From: Candidatus Zipacnadia bacterium
GTDB taxonomy: Bacteria > Armatimonadota > Zipacnadia > Zipacnadales > UBA5352
Assembly (NCBI GenBank): GCA_029820295.1
Contig: JALGVA010000002.1
Coordinates: forward strand, 51,481-115,480
DNA: 64,000 nucleotides
Direction of reading: 5' to 3'
Shown: one piece after another, positions 1-9,500 of the stretch
Layout: every line of letters starts with the position of its first letter
How positions within the stretch are numbered: position 1 is the stretch's first letter
The notes under the pieces: generated by a model
What the model was told of the DNA's origin: nothing
The model's database searches: none
What the model saw: the letters and a program-made list of their open reading frames with translations, nothing else
Made by a program: the position numbers and the translations under genes

Positions 1-1598
1 TCGCCCACCACCGCGAAGATAAGGTACATCCGGCAGTCGGGCCAGCGCTCGATCCACTCGTCGAAGCTCGCGGTGTCCGGCGCCTCGATCACGTTCCCCG
101 CATCGTCAAAGTGGCCGGACCTGGTCCACGGCCCGCTCGCCCAGGGCGCGTTGACGTAGTGCTCCTGCAGGTAGGCCTCCAGCGCCTCGTAGTTGTCGAG
201 GGTGAGGCCGTAGCCGCGCTTGTTGTTGGTGTCGCTCCAACCGCCGACGAGCAGCGTCGTGCGGTCGGGGAAGCGCAGCGGGTAGATACGCAGGTTCAGC
301 GGTACCCGCGCCGAGAAGCCCGCCGCCGAGGACAACTCGACTGCGCCCTCGTGCAGGCCGGGCTCGATCTCCGGGCGGTTGATGGCGAGCCAGACCTGTC
401 GGGTCATCCCCCGCGGCACGTCGATGACCCAGGCGTCGCCGCTGCGCTCGGCCTCGGGCAGCGCGGCCGCCACCGAGGTGAACCAGCGCGTGCCCACGTG
501 CTCCACCTGATGGACCGAGATCCACTCGGGATTGCCGCCGCCGGGCAGGCCGGTGATGCGCAGGCGCAGGCGCCGGTCGCGATCGGACGCGTTCGTGATG
601 TTGAGCACATCCGCGCGGTACTCGTTGCTCATCATCGCGACCGCGAGCGCCGCCGGCTCATCCGTCACCGGCTCCTCGCATGGCGTCAGCGGCTCCCAGC
701 GGTGCTTGTGCCACAGGCGCAGCTCCGGCTGCCCCTGCGCGCGCCACACCTCCGCCTGCAGCCGGAAGATCGCCTCCTCGAGAGGCGTCATGGGCAGGAT
801 CGCGACGAAGCCCTCCATGTCGATGGGCGCCATCTGGGCGATCGCGGTCTCAAGATCATCGGCGCGCGCCTCGAAGTCGGTGCGCCGGTCGGCGGGCAGC
901 TCGGCGATGTCCTCGCGCACCGCGGCCAGGTCGCGCCGGAACTGCGTGGCGATCAGACCGGTGATGCGCACGTCGTCAAGGTAGGTCTGCACGTCGGTCA
1001 GGGGCTCGCCCTCGTACGCCCGGGCCAGCCACGCGTCATCGCCGCGGAAGACCTCGATCTCGTCGCAGACCGTGTAGGGACCCGCCGGCTCGATGGCCAG
1101 CATGAGGTAGCGACCGTGCGTCTGCATCGCGCCGGTGAAGATGGGCAGCACCGCGTACTCGCCGTACCGGGGCAGGGCGCGCTCGGCCAGGTGCATGGCG
1201 ATGAGGTCGCCGACCGCATGCCACGATTCGCCGTCGAGGCTCACGTAGAGGAGGATGCGGGCGGGCCAGTGCACATCGGCCACGCCTGCGGCGGTGTTGA
1301 ACGAGACGCCCCGGATGGGCAGATCCTGGCCCAGGTTGATAGTGATGTACTTCATGCTCATGCCCGTCCAGCCGACGGTGCTGAGCTGCGTCCAGAAGTA
1401 GCCCTCACTGTACTCGCCATCGGTGAGCTGGCTCGCATCGCCGTCGTCCGCGGTGTCGCGGTAGCGTGGCGGCGGCTGCATCGTGTAGGGCCTGCCCAGG
1501 GCGATGTTGTCGCCCGGGTCGGGCAGCGCCGGGTCGGCCTCGGCGATGGCGGCCAGGCAGATGCACGCGATGGCGAACTCAATCGGCAGGGAGCGCAT
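1..1598 (-). CDS. Secreted discoidin (F5/8 type C)-like / glycoside hydrolase-like protein, C-terminus beyond window edge
   Basis: Reverse-strand reading frame open from ATG at 1598 (preceded by GGAGGA) to the window edge: MRSLPIEFAIACICLAAIAEADPALPDPGDNIALGRPYTMQPPPRYRDTADDGDASQLTDGEYS...GWTGMSMKYITINLGQDLPIRGVSFNT. Signal peptide plus 'NIALGRPY...LTDGEYS...ITINLGQ' pattern. Not in the supplied ORF track because its stop lies outside the window. Confidence 0.8.
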   Translation of the reverse strand, partial: MRSLPIEFAIACICLAAIAEADPALPDPGDNIALGRPYTMQPPPRYRDTADDGDASQLTDGEYSEGYFWTQLSTVGWTGMSMKYITINLGQDLPIRGVSFNTAAGVADVHWPARILLYVSLDGESWHAVGDLIAMHLAERALPRYGEYAVLPIFTGAMQTHGRYLMLAIEPAGPYTVCDEIEVFRGDDAWLARAYEGEPLTDVQTYLDDVRITGLIATQFRRDLAAVREDIAELPADRRTDFEARADDLETAIAQMAPIDMEGFVAILPMTPLEEAIFRLQAEVWRAQGQPELRLWHKHRWEPLTPCEEPVTDEPAALAVAMMSNEYRADVLNITNASDRDRRLRLRITGLPGGGNPEWISVHQVEHVGTRWFTSVAAALPEAERSGDAWVIDVPRGMTRQVWLAINRPEIEPGLHEGAVELSSAAGFSARVPLNLRIYPLRFPDRTTLLVGGWSDTNNKRGYGLTLDNYEALEAYLQEHYVNAPWASGPWTRSGHFDDAGNVIEAPDTASFDEWIERWPDCRMYLIFAVVG

Positions 1599-1774
1599 GG
1601 CGTGTCCTCCTCACGGCCACGTCGGCCGCGCGGACAGATTGTCCGCACGCAGGCAGATTCCCTCCCGCGCCGCGCCGGAGGACATCGCGCCCGCGCCGAC
1701 GAAGCAGTCGGCGCAGGCGAACTGCTCGGCAGCATGTCGCACCATCCCGAACGTACACACTCCGGAGGTCTGAC

Positions 1775-3055
1775 ATGAGTGAGCTGGCCCTGCTGGGAGG
1801 ACAGCCGGCCGTCACCAGCCCGCCGCGCGAGCGGTGGGTGCAGGTGAATGACGAAGTCAAGAGCGCCGTCATGGGTCTGCTCGATCAGGGCATCATCACC
1901 ATCTCCGGCCCGACCGGCGTGATCGGCGAGTTCGAGGCGGAGTTCGCGGCCATGACCGGCAGCCGTTACGCGCTGGCGATGAACAGCGGCACGGCCACGC
2001 TGCACAGCGCCTACTTCGCGGTGGGCGTGGGCCCCGGTGACGAGGTGCTGGTGCCCAGCTATACCTGGCACGCCAGTGCCACGCCGGTCATCCACTGCGG
2101 CGCGACGCCGGTGTTCTGCGACATCCGCCCCGAGTCGCTGACCATCGATCCCGACGATGTCGAGCGACGCATCACCGAGCGCACGAAGGCGCTGTGCGTG
2201 GTGCACGTGTTCGGCAATGTCTGCGACATGGACCGGCTGTGCGAGATCGCGGAGCGGCACGACATCGCGCTCATCGAGGACGCCAGCCACGCCCACGGGG
2301 CGCTGTGGCGGGGCCGGCCGGTGGGCAGCTTCGGCCGCGTCGGCTGCTTCAGCCTGCAGGGCAGCAAGGCGGTCAGCGGCGGGGAGGCGGGCGTCGCGGT
2401 CACCGACGACCCGGTGCTGCTGGACCGCATGATCCTGCTGGGGCACTTCGGCCGCCCGCGCGTCGGGGCGGTGGAGGTGGTGAACGAGATCGGCGACATG
2501 AGCCTGGGCATCAAGTACCGCGCGCACCCGTGGGCCATCGCCATGGCCCTCGTTGGCCTGCGGCGGCTGCCGGAGCTGAACAGGCTGCGCACCGCCAACT
2601 ACGATTTCCTCAACGACGAGCTGCGCGACTGCCCCGGCCTGGAGGTCATCGACGCGCTGCCGGGGGCCACGCGCGGGGCGTACCTGGAGTACAAGTTCAA
2701 GCTCTCCGCCGACGCCGTGCGGGTGGCGAACCGCGAGCGTATCGTGGAGGCGATGGCGGCCGAGGGGGCGCCGGTGACCGCCGACCGCTACTCGGACCTC
2801 AACTTCACCTACGGGCTGCTGCACGCCGCGCCGCTGTTCACCAGCGTGAACCGCCGGGAGCTGGGCGGCTGCTTCTACGACCCGGCACGGACCGAGACCC
2901 CGCCGCGGCCGTCCCTGCCGGTCGCGGAGTCGCTCAACCGGCGCCTGATCTCGCTGCCTGGCTTCACCGACGTGGAGCGCGAGTCCCTGGCCGAGGTCGC
3001 GGCGGCGATGCGCAAGGTCATGACGCACCTCGACGAGCTGGCCCGGGAGGCGTAG
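1775..3055 (+). CDS. DegT/DnrJ/EryC1/StrS family PLP-dependent aminotransferase
   Basis: MSELALLGGQPAV...; 'MNSGTATLHSAY', 'VLVPSYTWHASATPV', 'LIEDASHAHGA', PLP-lysine region 'LQGSKAVSGGEAG'. RBS GGAGG upstream of ATG 1775; inside the longer ORF 1466..3055. Confidence 0.93.
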   Translation: MSELALLGGQPAVTSPPRERWVQVNDEVKSAVMGLLDQGIITISGPTGVIGEFEAEFAAMTGSRYALAMNSGTATLHSAYFAVGVGPGDEVLVPSYTWHASATPVIHCGATPVFCDIRPESLTIDPDDVERRITERTKALCVVHVFGNVCDMDRLCEIAERHDIALIEDASHAHGALWRGRPVGSFGRVGCFSLQGSKAVSGGEAGVAVTDDPVLLDRMILLGHFGRPRVGAVEVVNEIGDMSLGIKYRAHPWAIAMALVGLRRLPELNRLRTANYDFLNDELRDCPGLEVIDALPGATRGAYLEYKFKLSADAVRVANRERIVEAMAAEGAPVTADRYSDLNFTYGLLHAAPLFTSVNRRELGGCFYDPARTETPPRPSLPVAESLNRRLISLPGFTDVERESLAEVAAAMRKVMTHLDELAREA

Positions 3056-3075
3056 ACGAAGCAGAGGTGACCGTG

Positions 3076-6000
3076 ATGGTCGCGCTGGTCAGTGTGCTGA
3101 TCGTGCTGGTGTGCACCTCGGTGGCGGGGGCGGCGCCGTCGATGACCGACGAGATCGCGCCCGGCATCTACATGGCCCATGATGATACCGGCCGGGCCTG
3201 GGGCGGCTGGACCATGGGCGTCACGCACATGAACGAGCCGACCTACCAGGCCAGGAAGGTCCTCGACCTGAGCGACCTGCCTGAGGACGTGTGGGCGCAG
3301 GTGCGCGAGGTGCGGCTGTCCGCGTTCATGATGGTGTACGACTACTCGCCGCATGCCAACCCGCCGGTCAATGGCCTCAACGAGCAGTTCGAGGTCGTGG
3401 TCAACGGGACGGTGCACACCTACCCGACCAGCGGCGGGATGCCTCAGTACCGCGACGGGGCTCTCAACATCCCCGACTGGTACGACTTCGCGCTCCCGAA
3501 GGACGAGTTCGTGCGCGGCCCCAACGAGATCATCTTCCGCAAGGCGCCCAGTGAGGGCAACGATGACTACCTCTACATCGGCATCGACGCCATCGCGCCG
3601 CGCGGCAACAGCTCGGTGACCTTTGACGGGGAGACCTGGACGCAGGAGAAGCTGACCGTGCCCGGCGGCAACGGCGAGTACATGGTGCGCCTCTACCTGA
3701 TCACCGCCGACACGAGCTTCACCGCAACCTGGAACGCGGTGACCGGCGAGCTGAGCGACCCCGCCGGGCTGATCCTCTACGCCGGGGGGCACGGCGCCGA
3801 GGACGGGGCGCTGGCGGCGGGTCAGAACGCGCGCGTCGAGTGGCGGCCGGGAGCGCTGGACCGGCTCGAGCCCGCCACCGTCACGGTCGAGGCCGAGGGC
3901 CCGCTGCAGCTCGCGTGGCTCGACGAGGATGGCGCGCCCGGTGAGGCAGTGGCCGGGCCGACCACCGAGCTGCCCGCGAACCGCACCGACAGCGTCTCGG
4001 GCGTCGTGGTGACGGCCGGCGAGGGCGGGGCGCGGCTGAGCCGCATCACGGTCGAGGGCGCACTGAGCTACCACCCGCAGCCCGAGCCGATCGACATGGC
4101 GCCCGTCGTCGCGACTCCTCCTCCACCCGCGCCTCGGCGCCCGCCCACCTGCGCGATGACCGACCGTGCCGCCACGCTCAGCAACGGCACCATCCGCGCG
4201 CGCTTCGAGTTCGGCGAGCGCGTGCGCCTGGCCTCGCTCTACCACCGGCTGGCGGGCGTGGAGATGGCCCGCGTGCCAGAGGAGATCGCGCTGTTCGTGG
4301 TCGAGATCGGCGATCAGCGATACGCGGGCAGCAGCAACTTCACGCTCGCGAGGGTCGAGGCGGTCGAGGGCGGCTTCACCGCGACGCTCGAGCTGGCTGA
4401 TCCCGGCCTGCGCGCGGAGCTGACCGCGACCATCGACGAGGAGGGTCTGCGACTGGGGCTCGACGTCGTCAACGGCGGCGATGAGCCGGTCGACTTCAAG
4501 CTGGCCTTCCCGCATCTGTCGGGGCTCGCGGTGTCGGCCGATCCGGCTGATGACTACTACTACTTCCCCTACGGCGGCGGCATCATCGCCGACCGGCCGG
4601 CGATCCTTCGAGCGGGCTATGGCGATCACCAGGCCCTCTACCAGCTCATCGACCTGTACTCGCCCGCGGCCGGCTGCGGGCTGTCCCTGCGCATCGATGA
4701 CGATGAGGGCTGGCACAAGAACATGGCCCTGCGCAAGCACCTGCCGGGCCGGGCCGAGTCGGCGCCACACCAGCTCATCGCGCGGGTGCGCCCGGAGTAC
4801 CAGTGGACCGAGGTGTCTCTGGCGCCCGTCGATGGCACGGGCATGGCCGCCGAGTACCTGCGCCGCACGCGCGCGCCGGGGGCCTCGTTCGCACCCGAGC
4901 CCGCGGTGCTGGCGGCCCACCCGGGCGACTGGCACGTCGCCATGCAGCGCTATGCCGACTGGGCGCACCGTGTCTGGCAGTGGCGGCCCTACCCGTCCCG
5001 CCTTCATGATGTGCGCAACATGATGCCCGCCGGCTGGGGGCAGGGGGTCCTGTTCCGCGACGGCGCCTATCGCACCGATTTCGTCACGCCGCGCACCGAT
5101 TCGCTGGAGCTGATGAGCTGGTGGGAGTGGTCGGAGCTGGGACCCTTCGGCACACCCATGGACCGGCTCAGCGACGTCATGACCGAGGCGCAGATCGAGC
5201 GCTGGAAGCCGTACTTCGTCGAGGACCCGGTCACCGGCGAGATGATGTGGAACAACCAGCCGGGCGACTACCGCGGCTACAACGAGCGCTTCGGCGGCCT
5301 GCCCGCCTTCCGGCAGGCGATCCAGACCTATCGCGACATGGGCGTCAAGCTGGTCACGCTCTACACCGACCCCTTCCGGCTCGACCAGAACTGCGAGACC
5401 GGCCGGGAGCACGGTGAGGAGTGGGGCGTGGTGGGCGTGGATGGCGAGAAGCTGAAGAACTACCTGGTCTGGAACCCCTGTCATGATCTGCCGGCGGTGC
5501 GCGAGTGGATCGCGCGCGAGCTGGCGCGAGTGATGCGCGAGACCGGCGCCGATGGCATCCGGCTGGACGAGTACGGCCACGCCGGTTGGGCCTGCTACGA
5601 TGAGACGCACCGGCACACCTACGCGGAGTTCGGTATCACGCAGTGGCAGAAGGCCGTTGCCGAAGCCACGCGCATGATCCACGAGGCCATGGACCAGGTG
5701 CGGCCGGACCTGGTCCTCACGACCGAGCACCCCGGCTACGACTATCTGATGCAGTACCTCGAGGGCTGCATCACCTACGACCTGACCGTGCTGTCCTCGC
5801 CCATGCGGCCGCTGGAGTGCAACACCCAACGCTTCTACTTCCCGGAGTGCAAGCCCTACGAACTCGACCATCGCAGCGCCGATGTGCGCGATGTGAAGAA
5901 GTTCTGGAACGCGGTCGAGTCGTTCGAGCGCTACTGGCCGCCGAACTTCCGTGCCATCCTGAACGAGAACCAGGAAATGTACTGGCTGGGCGAGGCCTGG

Positions 6001-6504
6001 CCGCTGCTGGTCACTCCCGGCAACGCGCAGTATGTCTACGTCAACCGCTTCTCGGGCGACGGCAAGACGTTCTACCACCTCTACAACGCCACCGGCCATA
6101 CCTTCGAAGGCGAGGCGCTGGCGGTCGAGCTGGCGGCGGGTGAGCACCTCTTCGACATGCTCGCATGCACCGAGGTCGAGCCCATCGCGCGCGCGGACGG
6201 GCTTGCGGGAGTGCGCCTCTACCTGGCGCGCGACGATGTGGGCTGCGTCGCGCAGCTCACGCGGCGGCTGACCGTGACGCATGCCCGCGATGCGCTGCAG
6301 GTGCAGGTCGAACTGCCCGAGGGCGAGTGCGCCCTGGTGGTCGCCAACACCGACGGTGAGGTGCAGGCGTCGCAGGCCGCGCAGGAGGGGGCGAACACCA
6401 TCGACCTGTCGGGCCTGCCGGAGGACGCGCGGCCGGCGTGCGTGAAGCTGCTGCGCGACGGCCAGCTCGTGGACATCGCCGCGCTGCCGGGCCAGGGAGG
6501 CTGA
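3076..6504 (+). CDS. Secreted TIM-barrel glycoside hydrolase-like protein (DUF6259-like)
   Basis: Signal peptide MVALVSVLIVLVCTSVAGAAPS; TIM-barrel-like strand 'ETGADGIRLDEYGHAGWACYD', 'VRPDLVLTTEHPG'; in frame with ORF 2194..6504. Confidence 0.8.
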   Translation: MVALVSVLIVLVCTSVAGAAPSMTDEIAPGIYMAHDDTGRAWGGWTMGVTHMNEPTYQARKVLDLSDLPEDVWAQVREVRLSAFMMVYDYSPHANPPVNGLNEQFEVVVNGTVHTYPTSGGMPQYRDGALNIPDWYDFALPKDEFVRGPNEIIFRKAPSEGNDDYLYIGIDAIAPRGNSSVTFDGETWTQEKLTVPGGNGEYMVRLYLITADTSFTATWNAVTGELSDPAGLILYAGGHGAEDGALAAGQNARVEWRPGALDRLEPATVTVEAEGPLQLAWLDEDGAPGEAVAGPTTELPANRTDSVSGVVVTAGEGGARLSRITVEGALSYHPQPEPIDMAPVVATPPPPAPRRPPTCAMTDRAATLSNGTIRARFEFGERVRLASLYHRLAGVEMARVPEEIALFVVEIGDQRYAGSSNFTLARVEAVEGGFTATLELADPGLRAELTATIDEEGLRLGLDVVNGGDEPVDFKLAFPHLSGLAVSADPADDYYYFPYGGGIIADRPAILRAGYGDHQALYQLIDLYSPAAGCGLSLRIDDDEGWHKNMALRKHLPGRAESAPHQLIARVRPEYQWTEVSLAPVDGTGMAAEYLRRTRAPGASFAPEPAVLAAHPGDWHVAMQRYADWAHRVWQWRPYPSRLHDVRNMMPAGWGQGVLFRDGAYRTDFVTPRTDSLELMSWWEWSELGPFGTPMDRLSDVMTEAQIERWKPYFVEDPVTGEMMWNNQPGDYRGYNERFGGLPAFRQAIQTYRDMGVKLVTLYTDPFRLDQNCETGREHGEEWGVVGVDGEKLKNYLVWNPCHDLPAVREWIARELARVMRETGADGIRLDEYGHAGWACYDETHRHTYAEFGITQWQKAVAEATRMIHEAMDQVRPDLVLTTEHPGYDYLMQYLEGCITYDLTVLSSPMRPLECNTQRFYFPECKPYELDHRSADVRDVKKFWNAVESFERYWPPNFRAILNENQEMYWLGEAWPLLVTPGNAQYVYVNRFSGDGKTFYHLYNATGHTFEGEALAVELAAGEHLFDMLACTEVEPIARADGLAGVRLYLARDDVGCVAQLTRRLTVTHARDALQVQVELPEGECALVVANTDGEVQASQAAQEGANTIDLSGLPEDARPACVKLLRDGQLVDIAALPGQGG

Positions 6505-6508
6505 GACG

Positions 6509-9500
6509 ATGCGCAGGGCCGTGCCGAGCACCCTCATCACGTGCTCGCTGCTAATCTCCTGGACGTGCGGCGCCGCGGAGATCGACATCTCGGCGGCGCC
6601 GCAGCCCACCGCAGACACCACCTTCCTGCTCGATTTCGAGCAGCCCGACCTGGCCCCGGTGGTGGCCGCCGGGGAGGGGGGGCCGCCTGCCGGGCAGGTC
6701 GAGGTCGCCGAGGGACACCGGGGCGTCGGCGCCGACTTCACCGGGTCGCGAGCGCTGGAGTACCCCGCGCGCGGCAACATCGACCTCAACCAGGGGACGC
6801 TTGAGCTGTGGATCAACACCCATTGGGGCTCGCGCGGCCGCACGCGGTCGCACTACCTGGTCTCCCACCCGCTCGACTGGGGTATCCCCGGCCACATGCG
6901 CCTGTGGTACTGGGCCCCCAGCGAGACCTGGGGCGTGCTGCGCTTCGACTACCACGCGGTCAGCTCGGCCGGCGACGGCTACATCTTCGCGGCGTGGCCC
7001 GGCGATGGCTGGCACCACATCGCCGCCCGCTGGCATAGCCGTGATGGCATCGCGCTCTACATCGATGGCGTGAAGGTGGCGGAGAAGCGCGGGACCTGGG
7101 AGCCACTGCCGCCCGCCGGGGGCCTGCTGACCTTCAGCAACGCGGACAACCCGGCCGACGCCGTCATCGACGATGTGCGCATCCGCAGCACGCCCTCGTA
7201 CGCGCCAGACGAGCCGGCGCTGGTGCTGGACGTGGGTGACGCCGCGATGCTTCAGGCCGACGCGGGCGCGGTCCCGGTGCGTGTGATGAACCGGCGTGAG
7301 GAGCCCGCGACGGGCGCCCTGACGGTCGCCGTGCGCGACTACTTCGGCGAGCGCGTGGCCGAGACTGTCCAGCGGCTCGAGCTTCCCGGCTTCTCCGAGC
7401 GCGTGCTCGACGTCGAGTTCCCGGTCACGCGCCCGAGCCGCTACTTCGTGGCGCAGGTATCGCTGCGCGACGGCGCCGGGGAGGCGATCGTCGAGCGCGA
7501 GGACATCGTGACGGTCAGCGCGCTCAGCGGGCCGCGCAAGGCCATCTGCCTCGACGGCGAGTGGGAGCAGGCCGACGGCGTGTGGGGCGAGTTCACTCCG
7601 CCCGCGGACGGGTGGTCGCCGGTCGTCCTGCCGCGCAAGGAGCCCAGCTTCCCGACGCACCTGCGCTGGTACCGGCGGAGCTTCGAGGTGCCCGCAGAGA
7701 TGGGCGAGCGCGTGCGGCTGGTGCCGCGGCATGTCAAGCAGCGGGCGCGCTGGTGGGTGAACGGCATCGAGGTCGGCGACAGCGAGTACGCCTACGTGCC
7801 CTACAGCTTCGATATCACCGACGCGATCCGCCCGGGCGAGCGCAACGAGATCCTGGTGGCGGTGATGGACTGGGTCGAGTGCGCCCGTCCCGACCTGCAG
7901 GCGCATCTGGCGACCACGCACCCGGGCGACCGCGGTGGCGTCGAGGGCTGGCCCTTTATCAAGCCGTGCGGCGGCGAGGTGCTGCCGGCGGGCATCATCG
8001 AGAGCGTCTGGGTTTACGGCCACGGCGGCGTGTGGGCCTCGGACGTGGCGGTGGTAACCTCGACCCGCAACAGGACCATGACCGTGCGCGGGGTCGTGCA
8101 CAATGACTCCGGCCGGCAGCGGCAGTGCACCGTCGGTAACGTCGTGTTCGACGGAGCGGAGCAGCCGCTGGCGTTACCCGAGTGGGCCGGCAATCTTCCG
8201 GGGGGACAGAGCCGGCGGTTCGAGGTCACGGCACAGTGGGATCAGCCCCGCCTGTGGTGGCCGGACGATCCGCACCTGTACCGTCTGCAGACGGATGTGC
8301 AGGTCGGTGACGCGCTTGAGGACTCAGTCAGCACGCGCTTCGGCTTCCGCGAGTTCCGGCCCGAGGGCGACGTGTTCATGCTCAACGAGGTGCCCATGCA
8401 CCTGTTCGCGGCGGCGTCATGGCCGAACACGGTGCCCATGGGCTGGCCGGGCCGGGTCAGCGACCGGTGGGACGCCACGCGCGTGCTCTTCGAGTCGCTG
8501 CGCGAGGCCGGCCACGATATCTTCCGCGCCCACACCGAGCCGTGGAGCGACCTGCTGGCCGACCTGTGCGACGAGACCGGCATGATGCTGGTGACCGAGG
8601 GCGTGATGAGCTCGATCCCCGGCAAGTACAACTGGAGCCACCCGGACCTCATGCCCAACATGGAGGCGTTCTACCGCCTGTGGCCGCGCCGGGAGATGAA
8701 CCATCCCGCACTGGTGATCCGCAGCATCGAGAACGAGGTCGGTTACCTGCTGCAGGAGCGCATCATGGGCGACCAGGAGACCATCGCGCGCGTGCGCGAC
8801 GGCTTCGTCGAGTGCGGCCGCATCGTGCACGAGGCCGACCCGTCCCGGCCCATCATGTACGAGGGCAGCGGCCCCGTGTTCTACGACGTGGCCGACATCT
8901 ACAACAACCACTATCCGGGCGACGAGTACCGCTGGGCCTGGTACCCCAACGCCTCCTGGTGGCCGGGCCGGCAGATGGACATCTACTTCACCAGGGACTG
9001 GATGTGGGACCGGCGCAAGCCGCTCTACATGGGCGAGTGGGGCTGGTTCCCCGGCGGGCAGGACCAGTTCGCGGCCTACATGGGCCCGGCGGTCTACCGC
9101 CCGGGCGTGACGCTGGGCCTCGCCAAGTCGGTGCTGTGGGAGATGGGCATCGCGGGCATGCGCTACTACGGCGTCTCGGCCAACTGCCCCTGGAACGCGC
9201 TCGAGGGCACGCGCTTCGAGCGCTTCACCACCGACCGCCCTCGGCACCGCGTCGTGCGTGAGGGCTTCGCCAAGCTGAAGGTCGCCATCCGCGAGCGCGG
9301 CAGCGTCTACTTCGTGGGCGACGACGTCACGCGGACGGTGTCGGCGTACAATGACACGCTGCAGGTTCAGGACTTCTCGGTGCGCTGGCGCCTGCTGGTC
9401 GATGGCGCTGTGACCGACGCGGGCGAGTGGTCGGCGACCGTGCCGCCCGCAGGGACGACCCGCCGGGTCATCGTCGCCGACGTGCCGCGCGATCTCGACG

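Noticed and set aside
111-1778. 555-aa + strand ORF at the window start
   Set aside because: Overlaps the better-supported reverse-strand gene (signal peptide, RBS); sequence is low-information R/H/V/G-rich.
1358-3028. 556-aa - strand ORF over the DegT aminotransferase
   Set aside because: Antisense shadow of a clear aminotransferase gene.
2875-6843. 1322-aa antisense ORF opposite the DUF6259-like and GH2-type genes
   Set aside because: Composition is R/H/A/G/V-rich with no domain motifs, as expected for antisense frames in GC-rich DNA with few stop codons. The + strand frame has clear signal peptide and family motifs.
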